The notes beneath the pieces are model-generated. The model was given only the letters and a program-made list of their open reading frames with translations, was not told the origin of the DNA and searched no databases. A stretch of 64,000 bases of DNA from Clostridia bacterium (GTDB lineage: Bacteria; Bacillota; Clostridia; Oscillospirales; UBA644): the NCBI GenBank assembly GCA_017934975.1, contig JAGBIM010000027.1:1-64000 (forward strand), in the 5' to 3' direction. Within the stretch, counting starts at the first letter, position 1, and each line of letters begins with the position of its first letter. Both the position numbers and the translations under genes were made by a program. This document shows, piece after piece, positions 40,128 to 49,006 of the stretch.

Positions 40128-40156
40128 TTGACATTCCGACTTTTATATAGTATTAT
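40128..40156 (+). promoter_or_regulatory. Promoter of the paired membrane-protein operon
   Basis: TTGACA (40128-40133), 17-bp spacer, TATTAT (40151-40156). Confidence 0.8.
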
Positions 40157-40249
40157 AAATATAATAAGGACGTGTCGGCCTTTTTCCCGTCTCTCTTTCG
40201 GAGGGACGGGATTGCGCCGTGTCAAAAGGAGGGGTCTTTTCTGGACCGT

Positions 40250-40888
40250 ATGCTGAAACGATATCTCGTTGCCGAAGCTTTTCTGGGGCTTTGCGTGATG
40301 GGTTTGGGCTTGCTTATGGGGGGGCAGATTCTGTTTGCGCTGGGAGCCTGTATGCTGGGCTTTTCCGCCCAATGTGCCGCCCACACCACGAAGGGACAGA
40401 TGGCGGCCGTACTGTTCGGCATCCTTTCCCTGCTCCTGTTGGCGGTGGGGTGCCTGCGTTCCTTCGGAATGATGGTCAGCCTTACCGATTACGGAACCAA
40501 AACCTCCTCTCTTTCGGTTTTGTTGGTAATTGCGGTTCTGTTTTTGCTTCACCGCTTTCTGGCGTTGCCCGTGGAGGACCGTCCCGAATATTCCATGCTC
40601 CGTCACGGGATGAACGTGCTTTCGGTCTTTTCCGCCATGGGGCTGGTGGGTGTTGCGCTGAACTACCTGCTTTCTTACGCCTTTTCCGGGCTGTTTCTGT
40701 CCAATCTGGAGGAATGGGATCGGTACGCAAACGAGGGCGTCGGCTCTGCTCCCGTGGAGTTGCAGGATTTCCATTACGTGGAAGGCTTGGTGGCGCTGGC
40801 TCTGTGCATCACTGCCATCCGCGCCGTGGTACGGGCTTATTTCGGGGAAGAACCGGTGGAAGAGCCGGAAAAGGAGATAGAAGAATGA
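40250..40888 (+). CDS. Membrane protein of unknown function (gene A of a pair)
   Basis: About 212 residues and six predicted membrane helices, with a charged C-terminal tail (EEPVEEPEKEIEE). The first ATG is at 40250, but AAAGGAGGGG (40225-40234) is 15 bases upstream, whereas CTG at 40241 sits at ideal distance, so a CTG start is possible. No family recognised. It overlaps the next gene by four bases. Confidence 0.65.
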   Translation: MLKRYLVAEAFLGLCVMGLGLLMGGQILFALGACMLGFSAQCAAHTTKGQMAAVLFGILSLLLLAVGCLRSFGMMVSLTDYGTKTSSLSVLLVIAVLFLLHRFLALPVEDRPEYSMLRHGMNVLSVFSAMGLVGVALNYLLSYAFSGLFLSNLEEWDRYANEGVGSAPVELQDFHYVEGLVALALCITAIRAVVRAYFGEEPVEEPEKEIEE

Positions 40889-41850
40889 GAAATCAGAAAA
40901 TCGGAAAAAACGTGCGGGACCTGGGGCTTCGTTACCTGATGATCTGCGTGTTTATGTTTATGTGCGTTCCCCTGTTTTCCATTAAACCGGAGATCATGGA
41001 ACCTTTGCTGGGGACCTTTTATTTTATTGTTCTGATCTATTATTTTTGGTTTACCATGAAGACCGAGGGCGGTCTGGACGTGAACCGCGTCCGTATCGGA
41101 CAGGTTCCCCGTTTCCGCTGGAAGGGTGCGGTCTGCGCCTTGTTTTTGGTCGTTCCCATGATGATCATCTGCGTGGTTCCCCTCTTTTTCCACGATCCCT
41201 ACGACGCGGAATTCCGCCCTTATTTTACGGGGGAAGAGATCGCGTTGACCGAGGAAGATCGCTTCAATCAGCTTTTGCGGGATGCTTCGGGCAAGGAGGG
41301 CTACGTTTCCTCCGTGGCCTTTAACGCAGAGCGGAAGGCTTCCAAAATTACTTACGAAACGTCGAAGGGCGTTACCGTCCACTGCGTGGGGGCGGACGTG
41401 TCGGTCAACGGGCAGGAAATGTGCTATATTGACGTGGTGCGGGAGGACGGAAAAACGGAACGGGTGGATTTTTACGTCACCGACGGCGAAAAGGGCTTGA
41501 ATAAACTGGCTCCCGACCTGCAGGACGCCTTCAAGGAATGTCTGGATTCGGCTCGGGAGATTTCGGGAATCCTGATCGACGAGCCTTTGGCCAACTGGCA
41601 GGTTGCGTGGAATTTCGTCAAGGTGATCGTGACGGTCTGTCTGACGTATTTCTGTGCAATTTTTGCAACCAACAATCCCGTGGTCTTTGCCCTGGTGTTC
41701 TGCCTGTGTATGCTGGTTCTGGCCGTTGCGGCGCAGGTCGGGTACGATATGGGATATAACGGCGTGGAAATTATGGGCAAGAAGAAGCCCGTAAAAGACG
41801 GAAAAGCAGGAGACTCCGTGGTGATTCAACGGGGCGGCTCCAAAAAATAA
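40885..41850 (+). CDS. Membrane protein of unknown function (gene B of a pair)
   Basis: A 321-residue protein: three N-terminal membrane helices (about 14-32, 38-55, 80-100), an extracytoplasmic beta-rich domain of 130 residues (TGEEIALTEEDRFNQLL ... DVVREDGKTERVDFYVTDGE), then two C-terminal helices (about 240-285) and a basic tail. ATG 40885 overlaps the upstream stop and follows AAAGGAGA. The two genes probably encode a membrane complex. No family recognised. Confidence 0.65.
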   Translation: MRNQKIGKNVRDLGLRYLMICVFMFMCVPLFSIKPEIMEPLLGTFYFIVLIYYFWFTMKTEGGLDVNRVRIGQVPRFRWKGAVCALFLVVPMMIICVVPLFFHDPYDAEFRPYFTGEEIALTEEDRFNQLLRDASGKEGYVSSVAFNAERKASKITYETSKGVTVHCVGADVSVNGQEMCYIDVVREDGKTERVDFYVTDGEKGLNKLAPDLQDAFKECLDSAREISGILIDEPLANWQVAWNFVKVIVTVCLTYFCAIFATNNPVVFALVFCLCMLVLAVAAQVGYDMGYNGVEIMGKKKPVKDGKAGDSVVIQRGGSKK

Positions 41851-41874
41851 ACGATCAAAAAAAGGAGAACTATC

Positions 41875-42966
41875 ATGGAAAACAAGAAATTCCGCATCGG
41901 CATCATTGGCTGCGGCGGCATTGCCAACGGCAAGCATATGCCCTCTCTGAAGGCCCTGGATCAGGAATGTGAAATGGTCGCATTCTGCGATATCATCGAG
42001 GAACGGGCCGTCAAGGCAAAGGCCGACTACGGTACCCCCGACGCGAAGGTCTATACCGATTATAAGGAATTGTTGAAGGACGCTTCCATCGACGTGATTC
42101 ACGTCTGCACCCCCAATAAGTCCCACGCACCCATTTCCATCGCTGCTATGGAGGCGGGAAAAGACGTTATGTGCGAAAAGCCCATGGCAAAAACTGCCGC
42201 TGAGGCCAAGGAAATGCTGGAGGCCTCCAAGCGCACGGGCCGCGTGTTGACCATCGGTTATCAAACCCGTCAGGCCCCCGAAATGCAGTTGGTCAAGAAA
42301 ATGGCTGACGAAGGGAAGCTGGGGCATATTTATTACGGAAAGGCGTTGGCCATCCGTCGCCGTGCCGTTCCCACCTGGGGCGTTTTCCTGAACGAAGAAG
42401 AACAGGGCGGCGGACCTCTGATTGACATCGGAACCCACGCGTTGGATCTGACCCTCTGGACCATGAACAACTACGAGGTTGCTTCCGTATCGGGGAACGT
42501 ACATTACGAGCTGCGGGGTAAAAAGGATGCCGCCAACGCATGGGGCTCCTGGGATCCCGAAAAATATACGGTGGAAGACTCCGCCTTCGGCTTCATTAAG
42601 ATGAAGAACGGCGCCACCATCATTCTGGAATCCTCCTGGGCCATCAATCTGGTGGACGCGCGGGAAGCTCAGTACATCCTTGCAGGCACCGAAGCGGGCG
42701 TGGACTTTATGGACGGGCTTCGCATCAACGGGGAAGAATACTCCCGTCTGTACACCAAGAACATCGACATGAAGAAGGGCGGCGTTGCCTTCTACGAAGG
42801 TTCCAAGGGCGAGACCCCCGCTCTGGCGGAGGCCCGTCAGTGGCTGAAGGCTCTTCGGGAAGGAACCAAGCCCTGCGTTCTCCCCGAGCAGGCGCTGGTG
42901 GTTTCTCAGGTTCTGGAAGCCATCTACGAATCCTACAAGACCGGAAAGACCGTCTATTTCGATTGA
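41875..42966 (+). CDS. Gfo/Idh/MocA-family oxidoreductase
   Basis: A 363-residue NAD(P)-dependent dehydrogenase acting on sugars, inositols or related compounds. The Rossmann start is IGIIGCGGIANGKHMPSL; the catalytic-lysine motif is C-E-K-P-M-A-K; the C-terminal alpha/beta domain has GGGPLIDIGTHALDLTLW, with the conserved histidine. RBS AAGGAG precedes the ATG. It starts 24 bases after the membrane pair and may share its transcript; a terminator follows at 43035. Substrate not predictable from the sequence. Confidence 0.93.
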   Translation: MENKKFRIGIIGCGGIANGKHMPSLKALDQECEMVAFCDIIEERAVKAKADYGTPDAKVYTDYKELLKDASIDVIHVCTPNKSHAPISIAAMEAGKDVMCEKPMAKTAAEAKEMLEASKRTGRVLTIGYQTRQAPEMQLVKKMADEGKLGHIYYGKALAIRRRAVPTWGVFLNEEEQGGGPLIDIGTHALDLTLWTMNNYEVASVSGNVHYELRGKKDAANAWGSWDPEKYTVEDSAFGFIKMKNGATIILESSWAINLVDAREAQYILAGTEAGVDFMDGLRINGEEYSRLYTKNIDMKKGGVAFYEGSKGETPALAEARQWLKALREGTKPCVLPEQALVVSQVLEAIYESYKTGKTVYFD

Positions 42967-43034
42967 TTTTCAAAACCGAAACGGTATAAAACCGAACCCT
43001 TATTTTAACATAAAAGGAAGAAATTTCCTTGCAA

Positions 43035-43077
43035 TCTCCGCTTTCCGCGGTATAAACGGAAGGCGGAGAATTTTTTT
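43035..43077 (+). terminator. Terminator after the Gfo/Idh/MocA gene
   Basis: The 13-bp stem TCTCCGCTTTCCG / CGGAAGGCGGAGA has one G-U pair and is followed by TTTTTTT. Confidence 0.92.
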
Positions 43078-43142
43078 GCAAAAAATGGAAGAGGCAATCC
43101 GCCGTTTTTGTGGCACAATAGAGCCGAAAGGAGGTTTTTGCT

Positions 43143-43841
43143 TTGAAAAAAAAGATTCAAATCGCACTTTTGTCGATTCTTCTCGTTTTGCTTGCGGCCG
43201 TTCCCTTCGGGGCACAAAAGACCGATTATCAGATCGGCGAGGCGGAAGGCCTTTTGACCGACGGAAAGGTCAAAGAGGCTTTTCAGAAAGCCGTGGACAG
43301 ATTTAAGGACTGGATGTACGAGGGGATTCCTTCCGGGTACGTGACCAAGACCGACGGATACTATCTGCAGACCTTCACCGACGGGGAAGACGTCTCCGCG
43401 GCGATCTACGTGGGCCCCGACTACGCCACCTACGTGTTACGCGGGCCCATTTACGAGCAGCTGGAAACCGTGGGCGGCATGAAAAAGCTGGGTACGCCCC
43501 GCTCCGATGCCTACGAAGTGAACGGCGTATGGTATCAGAACTTTGAAAAGGGGTACGTGACCGTCCCGAAAAACGGAAAAGCGACCTTCGTTGCGGGAAA
43601 GCAGGTGGATGAAAAGGGCACCGTGACCACCGATTCCGATTCGGGGTCCTCCTCTGCTTCCACGGATCAAACCACCGACGGAAAGACCGACGCGTCCCTT
43701 TCTTCTCCCTCCCAGATGATCAGCAACGCGGTCAGCGACGTGGAGGAAGGGGTTTCCCGCTGGGCCCCCGGCGTTCTCGTTGCGCTGCTGATCCTTGCGG
43801 CCATCGTCATTCTCGTTTATTGGTTCCTGAAGCGAAAATAA
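43143..43841 (+). CDS. Exported LGFP-repeat protein with C-terminal anchor
   Basis: A 232-residue surface protein. TTG 43143 follows AGGAGG by seven bases. A signal peptide (about 1-24), an LGFP-type repeat region (about 90-150, VGGMKKLGTPRSDAYEVNG then WYQNFEKGYVTV), a Ser/Thr/Asp linker (155-195) and a membrane helix plus KRK tail (about 205-232) give it a wall-facing domain tethered at its C-terminus. LGFP repeats bind cell-wall material. The promoter is unclear; a terminator follows. Confidence 0.8.
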   Translation: MKKKIQIALLSILLVLLAAVPFGAQKTDYQIGEAEGLLTDGKVKEAFQKAVDRFKDWMYEGIPSGYVTKTDGYYLQTFTDGEDVSAAIYVGPDYATYVLRGPIYEQLETVGGMKKLGTPRSDAYEVNGVWYQNFEKGYVTVPKNGKATFVAGKQVDEKGTVTTDSDSGSSSASTDQTTDGKTDASLSSPSQMISNAVSDVEEGVSRWAPGVLVALLILAAIVILVYWFLKRK

Positions 43842-43845
43842 TCGG

Positions 43846-43882
43846 ATTCCCCCTGCCGTTTTTTACGGCGCGGGGAATTTTT
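43846..43882 (+). terminator. Terminator after the LGFP-repeat gene
   Basis: ATTCCCC...GCCG pairs with CGGC...GGGGAAT, with a small internal loop, and is followed by TTTTT. Confidence 0.75.
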
Positions 43883-43936
43883 CTCTTGGGGGCGGATTTG
43901 TTCGGAAAAATGTAACCAAATCAAAGGATTTTTCCC

Positions 43937-43965
43937 TTGAAAAACAGCGGGTATTGTAGTATAAT
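43937..43965 (+). promoter_or_regulatory. Promoter of the decarboxylase/Na+ pump operon
   Basis: TTGAAA (43937-43942), 17-bp spacer, TATAAT (43960-43965). A 64-base leader follows before the ATG, with TTAGGAGG as ribosome site. Confidence 0.85.
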
Positions 43966-44029
43966 ATAAAATGGAGTAAATTGGAAAACATTTTACTATA
44001 GAAACAAAATCTTTTAGGAGGATACAGAA

Positions 44030-45445
44030 ATGAATGCTCATCAAAAATCTGCCCGCATGGAAGAACTTCGTGCGCAGATTGAGGGAAAAACCGCCCCTGC
44101 GGGTCCTTCCGCCCGGGAACGGCTGACCCTTCTTTTTGACGAGGGCACCTTCGTCGAAGTGGGCGCGTTCGTGCGCCAGCGTCCCACCGAATTCGGCTCC
44201 TGCTCCGATCCCGAAGGAGTCGTAACCGGCTACGGTGCGGTGGACGGCGTTCTGGTGTTTGCCTTTGCCCAGGATCCCGCCGTCAACAAAGGGGCCGTGA
44301 GCGAAATGCACGCCCGTAAGATCGAAACCATCGTCAATATGGCCGTCAAGGCCGACGCGCCGCTGGTTTCCTTTTTGGACAGTTGGGGCATGCGCTTGAG
44401 TGAAGGGGTGGACGCCCTTGCAGGGTACGGAGATATCCTTTCTCTGTGCAGTGAGATCCAGGGTGTGATCCCCCACGTCTGCGTGGTCAGCGGCGTTTGC
44501 GCCGGTGCCATGTCCTTCCTGCCCGCCTTTGCCGATTACACGGTGATGCTGAAAAATGCGGAGCTGTTCCTGTCCGCACCCTCCGTGGTGCAGGCCCGTT
44601 TCGGTCAAAAAACGGGAGACGCTGCGTCCGCTTACGCATCGGGGCTGGCCTCTGCCGTATGTGACACGGACAAGGATGCCGTTGCCGCAGTAAAGGCTTT
44701 CTTCAACGCCTTTGGCGGGGAAGAGCCCACCGACGACGCCAACCGTCTGACCGCCGAAATCGCGGATCTGATTTCTGCAGAGGGATACGACGTTTCTGCC
44801 GTGATTTCTCAGATTGCCGACGACGGCGTGATGGTGGAATTCTCCGGCGGATATGCGAAAAACCTCGTAACCGGTCTGATCCATCTGGACGGAACTCCCT
44901 GCGGCGTGATCGCCAACAATCCTGCGGAAAATAACGGGGATCTGACCGCCTCCGCTTGCGACAAGGCCGCGAAATTTATTGAATTCTGCGACAGTTACGA
45001 TATTCCCGTGATCACTCTGGTGGATACCGACGGCTTTGCCGTGGAGGTGGGCGCGAATATTTCCGAGTCCGCCCGTCTTTTGGGAGCGTACGCTTCCTCT
45101 GACGCGGTGAAGATCACGCTGATCATCGGCCGTGCTTACGGCGCGGGATATCTGTCCATGGGCGCGAAACATACGGGTGCCGACGTGGTTCTGGCTTATC
45201 CCACCGCCTGCATCGCCGCTCTGCCTGCCGATACGGGCGCCGTGTTCCTGGGTGAGAAGCAGATCGCTTCTTCCGAGAACCCCGTTGCCACCCGCGAGGA
45301 ATTGATCGCCTCCTACGGAGAAACCCTGGCTTCTCCCTTGCAGGCCGCCCGGCGGGGATACGTGGACGACATTATTGATATTGCCACCACCCGTCAGCTG
45401 TTGATCAGTTCTCTGAACGTCTTCTTGCAGGAAGGGGATCGGTGA
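44030..45445 (+). CDS. mmdA: Acyl-CoA carboxyltransferase subunit (MmdA-like)
   Basis: A 471-residue biotin-dependent carboxyltransferase of the crotonase-like fold, the alpha subunit of methylmalonyl-CoA or glutaconyl-CoA decarboxylases and of propionyl-CoA carboxylase. N-lobe motifs: SARERLTLLFDEGTFVEVGA, VVTGYGAVDG, KIETIVNMAVK; C-lobe: LTASACDKAAKFIEFCDSYD, IPVITLVDTDGFAVE, GRAYGAGYLSMGAK. It is shorter than typical MmdA (about 510). It leads an operon with the Na+ pump subunits, so decarboxylation coupled to sodium export is likely; the acyl-CoA is not certain. Confidence 0.9.
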   Translation: MNAHQKSARMEELRAQIEGKTAPAGPSARERLTLLFDEGTFVEVGAFVRQRPTEFGSCSDPEGVVTGYGAVDGVLVFAFAQDPAVNKGAVSEMHARKIETIVNMAVKADAPLVSFLDSWGMRLSEGVDALAGYGDILSLCSEIQGVIPHVCVVSGVCAGAMSFLPAFADYTVMLKNAELFLSAPSVVQARFGQKTGDAASAYASGLASAVCDTDKDAVAAVKAFFNAFGGEEPTDDANRLTAEIADLISAEGYDVSAVISQIADDGVMVEFSGGYAKNLVTGLIHLDGTPCGVIANNPAENNGDLTASACDKAAKFIEFCDSYDIPVITLVDTDGFAVEVGANISESARLLGAYASSDAVKITLIIGRAYGAGYLSMGAKHTGADVVLAYPTACIAALPADTGAVFLGEKQIASSENPVATREELIASYGETLASPLQAARRGYVDDIIDIATTRQLLISSLNVFLQEGDR

Positions 45446-45855
45446 TGATGAATTTCCTTGCCTATTCCACCGAAGTTCCCTCCGATCTGTTGGGGAAACT
45501 GTCCTACGGGCTGATGGTAACCATTATCGGAGTTCTGATTGTCTTTGCCGTTCTGATCCTGATCATGGTGGTTATTTATCTGTTTCAGGTGTTCTTCGGC
45601 GAGAAGAAGAAAAAACCCGCCGTCGTTGCCCCGAAGTCGGATCCGACTCCCGTACCCAAGCCCGTTGCGGGGAAGCCGCAGACGTCCGCCGCACCCGCGC
45701 CCAAGCAGGAGGAACTGGTGGCCGCCATCGCCGCCGCTACCGCCATGGCCCAGGAGGAACTGATCGTGGTTCTTGCCGCCGCCGTAGCCGCCCAGGAAGG
45801 ATGCGATCCCGCCTCGTCCCGCTATCGGATCCGTTCTTTCCGCCGTATTCTGTAA
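45445..45855 (+). CDS. OadG-like gamma/delta subunit of the Na+ pump decarboxylase
   Basis: A 136-residue single-pass protein. ATG 45445 overlaps the mmdA stop as ATGA, with GAAGGGG upstream. One membrane helix (about 22-50, VTIIGVLIVFAVLILIMVVI), a Pro/Lys linker, and an Ala/Glu-rich C-terminal helix (AAIAAATAMAQEELIVVLAA) ending in RYRIRSFRRIL, the tail typical of clostridial OadG-like subunits. It anchors the carboxyltransferase to the membrane pump. Confidence 0.85.
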   Translation: MMNFLAYSTEVPSDLLGKLSYGLMVTIIGVLIVFAVLILIMVVIYLFQVFFGEKKKKPAVVAPKSDPTPVPKPVAGKPQTSAAPAPKQEELVAAIAAATAMAQEELIVVLAAAVAAQEGCDPASSRYRIRSFRRIL

Positions 45856-45897
45856 ATCATTTCATTTTTATAACAAAACCGAAAGGAAACGAAAATC

Positions 45898-46281
45898 ATG
45901 AAAAAGTATAACATCACCGTAAACGGAACCCTTTACGAAGTATACGTGGAAGAAGCCGGCGTCGTTGCCGCCGCTCCCGCCGCCACCCCCGTTGCCGCTC
46001 CCGCTCCCGTGGCTGCTCCCGCACCTGCTCCTGCTCCCGCACCTGCTCCCGTTGCCGCTCCTGCCGATGCGGAACCCGTCAAGGCTCCCATGCCCGGCAA
46101 CATCATGAAGGTCAATGTTCAGGTGGGCGATACGGTGAAGAAGGGCGATACCCTCTGCATTCTCGAAGCCATGAAGATGGAAAACGAAATCAAGGCCGGT
46201 AAGGATGCTACCGTTGCCGCCGTTCACGTTTCCCAGGGCAACACCGTCAATACCGGCGATCTGCTCGTTTCTCTTTCCTGA
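45898..46281 (+). CDS. Biotin carboxyl carrier protein of the decarboxylase
   Basis: A 127-residue protein: a short N-terminal domain (1-22), an Ala/Pro linker (about 23-58) and a biotinyl domain with the attachment lysine K93 in E-A-M-K-M-E-N. It carries CO2 from the carboxyltransferase to the membrane beta subunit. RBS GAAAGGAAA. As the only biotin carrier in the operon, it must serve both carboxyltransferases. Confidence 0.95.
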   Translation: MKKYNITVNGTLYEVYVEEAGVVAAAPAATPVAAPAPVAAPAPAPAPAPAPVAAPADAEPVKAPMPGNIMKVNVQVGDTVKKGDTLCILEAMKMENEIKAGKDATVAAVHVSQGNTVNTGDLLVSLS

Positions 46282-46319
46282 AGTTTGATTTTCATCACGC
46301 ATAGGAAAGGAACGCCGTT

Positions 46320-47504
46320 ATGTTTGACAGTATCATCGAAGTCCTCAAGGGCTTTGCGGTGGATTCCGGCGTGGCGCAGTTTTTTGCGGAAGGCGGCTGG
46401 AAGAATCTGGTGATGATCGGCATCGCCTGCGTTCTGATTTATCTTGCCATCCGTCATAAGTTTGAGCCCCTCCTGCTTCTCCCCATCGCTTTTGGGATGC
46501 TTCTTTCCAATCTCCCTATCTCCGGTTTGATGCACATGGAGTTTTTCGAGGGCGGAGCCGTCAATATGAGCGAAATTATTGCTCACGGCGGCCTCTTCGA
46601 TTGGTTATATCTGGGTGTTAAGTTCGGCATTTACCCGCCCCTGATCTTCCTGGGCGTGGGCGCTATGACCGATTTCTCTTCCCTGATTGCCAACCCCAAA
46701 ACCATTCTCCTCGGTGCCGCCGCGCAGATCGGTATTTTTGCCACCTTCATTATGGCAATCCTCTTTGGTTTTGCTCCCGAGGAAGCCGCCTCCATCGGCA
46801 TTATCGGTGGGGCAGACGGCCCTACCGCCATTCTCGTGACCAAGGAATTGGCGCCGGAATTGCTGGGTGCCATTGCCGTTGCCGCCTATTCTTACATGGC
46901 CCTGGTTCCCATTATTCAGCCTCCCATCATGAAGGCTCTGACTACGGAAAAGGAACGCAAGATCCGCATGGACAGCCTGCGTCCCGTTTCCAAGCTGGAA
47001 AAGATTCTGTTCCCCATTGTGGTTACCATCGTGGTGATTCTCATCATTCCCGACGCGGCTCCTTTGGTCGGGATGCTGATGCTCGGAAACCTGGCCAAGG
47101 AATGCGGTGTGGTGGACCGCATCAGCAAAACGGCCCAGAACGAGTTGATGAATATTATCACCATTTTCCTCGGCTTGACCGTTGGCGCCACCGCCAAGGC
47201 GGATAACTTCCTGAGCCCCAAGACCCTGCTGATCATCGGCATGGGACTTGCCGCATTCTGCATTGCTACGGCTACAGGCGTTTTGTTCGGCAAGTTGATG
47301 TGTCTGCTGACCCGCGGAAAGATCAATCCTCTTATCGGCTCGGCCGGCGTTTCCGCTGTACCCATGGCCGCTCGCGTGTCCAATACCGTGGGGCAGGAGG
47401 CCGATCCCGGCAACTTCCTTCTCATGCACGCCATGGGACCCAACGTGGCAGGGGTAATCGGCTCTGCCGTTGCCGCCGGCGTATTTCTGAATATGTTCGG
47501 TTGA
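46320..47504 (+). CDS. Na+-translocating decarboxylase beta subunit (OadB/MmdB)
   Basis: A 394-residue integral membrane protein with about ten or eleven helices. It decarboxylates carboxybiotin and exports sodium. The hallmark G-G-A-D-G-P-T-A-I with the Na+-binding aspartate lies near residue 162, and the C-terminal [20 protein letters not shown] and [16 protein letters not shown] blocks are conserved. RBS AGGAAAGGAAC. It lies between the biotin carrier and the OadA-type gene. Confidence 0.95.
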   Translation: MFDSIIEVLKGFAVDSGVAQFFAEGGWKNLVMIGIACVLIYLAIRHKFEPLLLLPIAFGMLLSNLPISGLMHMEFFEGGAVNMSEIIAHGGLFDWLYLGVKFGIYPPLIFLGVGAMTDFSSLIANPKTILLGAAAQIGIFATFIMAILFGFAPEEAASIGIIGGADGPTAILVTKELAPELLGAIAVAAYSYMALVPIIQPPIMKALTTEKERKIRMDSLRPVSKLEKILFPIVVTIVVILIIPDAAPLVGMLMLGNLAKECGVVDRISKTAQNELMNIITIFLGLTVGATAKADNFLSPKTLLIIGMGLAAFCIATATGVLFGKLMCLLTRGKINPLIGSAGVSAVPMAARVSNTVGQEADPGNFLLMHAMGPNVAGVIGSAVAAGVFLNMFG

Positions 47505-47528
47505 TTCCTACAGAAAGGATATTGAGTT

Positions 47529-48917
47529 ATGAGTCAAGTGAAAATTACCGAAACGATTTTGCGTGACGCCCATCAGTCCCTGGTTGCCACCCGCATGACC
47601 ATGGACGAAATGCTTCCCGCCCTGGACCTTTTGGATAAGGTCGGATTCAACGCGTTGGAAGCCTGGGGCGGTGCTACCTTCGATTCCTGTCTGCGTTTTC
47701 TGGACGAGGACCCCTGGCAGAGATTGCGCACCATCCGCGATCGCGTGAAAAATACCAAGCTGCAGATGCTTTTGCGAGGGCAGAATCTGTTGGGATACCG
47801 CAATTATTCCGACGACGTGGTGGAATATTTCGTTCAGAAATCTCTCGCCAACGGCATTGACGTGATCCGTATCTTCGACGCCCTCAACGACCCCCGTAAC
47901 CTGAACACCGCCGTGAAAGCGGCCGTGAAGGAGGGGGGACACGTGCAGGCTGCCTTCAGTTATACTCTGTCGCCCGTGCACAACACCGAGTCCTTCGTCC
48001 GTTTCGCCAAGCAGTTGGAAGAAATGGGCGCCTCCTCCATTTGCGTGAAGGATATGGCGGGCTTGCTGGTTCCCTATACCACCTACGAGTTGATCAAGGC
48101 TCTGAAGGAAAGCGTCAAGATTCCCATCGAACTGCACACCCATTATACCACGGGTATGGCTTCTATGGTGCTGATGAAGGCCGTGGAAGCAGGGGTCGAT
48201 ATCATCGACACCGCTCTGTCTCCCTTGTCTATGGGTACCTCCCAGCCCTCCACCGAGGTCATGGTTGCGGCCCTGCAAGGAACGGAATACGATACGGGCC
48301 TGGATCTGAACGTGCTCAACGACGCCGCCAAGATCTTCGCACCCCTCCGTGAAAAGTACCTTAAGAGCGGGCTTCTCAACCCCAAGGTCATGGGCGTGGA
48401 CGTGAACGGTCTGCTTTATCAGGTTCCCGGCGGAATGTTGTCCAACCTGGTTTCCCAGCTCAAGCAGATGGGACAGGAGGACAAATATCAGGCCGTTCTT
48501 GAGGAAGTTCCCCGAGTCCGTGCCGACGCAGGATATCCTCCCTTGGTTACTCCCACATCCCAGATCGTGGGCACCCAGGCGGTGTTCAACGTGATCTTCG
48601 GCCGTTATCAGAACGTGTCCAAAGAATTCCGCGGTCTGGTCAAAGGGGAATACGGCAAGACCCCCGTGGACGTGGATCCCGAATTCCGCAAGCAGATTCT
48701 GGGCGACGACGAGCCCATTACCTGCCGTCCTGCGGATCTGATCGCGCCCGAGCTGGATTCCCTGCGGGAAAAGGTCAAGCAGTACGAGGAGCAGCCCGAG
48801 GACGTTCTGTCCTACGCTCTGTTCGAGCAGGTTGCTACCAAGTTCTTCCAAAACCGCCAGGCCAAAAAGTACGGCGTGGATTCCCAACACGGGGCAGACG
48901 GCGTTCATCCCGTCTGA
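47529..48917 (+). CDS. oadA: Oxaloacetate decarboxylase alpha subunit / pyruvate carboxylase B, without biotin domain
   Basis: A 462-residue HMGL-like TIM-barrel carboxyltransferase with a post-barrel PYC_OADA domain. Motifs: ITETILRDAHQSLVATRM, LRGQNLLGYRNYSDDVV, the catalytic KDMAGLL lysine region, and LHTHYTTGMA. Full-length OadA is about 580-600 residues and ends in a biotinyl domain; here it ends after the conserved domain, consistent with use of the separate carrier at 45898. RBS AGAAAGGAT. Fifth gene of the operon. Confidence 0.93.
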   Translation: MSQVKITETILRDAHQSLVATRMTMDEMLPALDLLDKVGFNALEAWGGATFDSCLRFLDEDPWQRLRTIRDRVKNTKLQMLLRGQNLLGYRNYSDDVVEYFVQKSLANGIDVIRIFDALNDPRNLNTAVKAAVKEGGHVQAAFSYTLSPVHNTESFVRFAKQLEEMGASSICVKDMAGLLVPYTTYELIKALKESVKIPIELHTHYTTGMASMVLMKAVEAGVDIIDTALSPLSMGTSQPSTEVMVAALQGTEYDTGLDLNVLNDAAKIFAPLREKYLKSGLLNPKVMGVDVNGLLYQVPGGMLSNLVSQLKQMGQEDKYQAVLEEVPRVRADAGYPPLVTPTSQIVGTQAVFNVIFGRYQNVSKEFRGLVKGEYGKTPVDVDPEFRKQILGDDEPITCRPADLIAPELDSLREKVKQYEEQPEDVLSYALFEQVATKFFQNRQAKKYGVDSQHGADGVHPV

Positions 48918-48944
48918 TCTTTCCGTAATCGCAAATCTATGATA

Positions 48945-48973
48945 GGTTGCCTTCTTCTTTGAGGAGGGCAACC
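48945..48973 (+). terminator. Hairpin after oadA, weak terminator or attenuator
   Basis: The stem GGTTGCCTTC / GAGGGCAACC has one G-U pair and a 9-base loop but no T-run, so transcription may read partly into the next gene. Confidence 0.4.
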
Positions 48974-49006
48974 GCACTGTTTCATCAAAAAAGGAGGCGA
49001 GGATCC

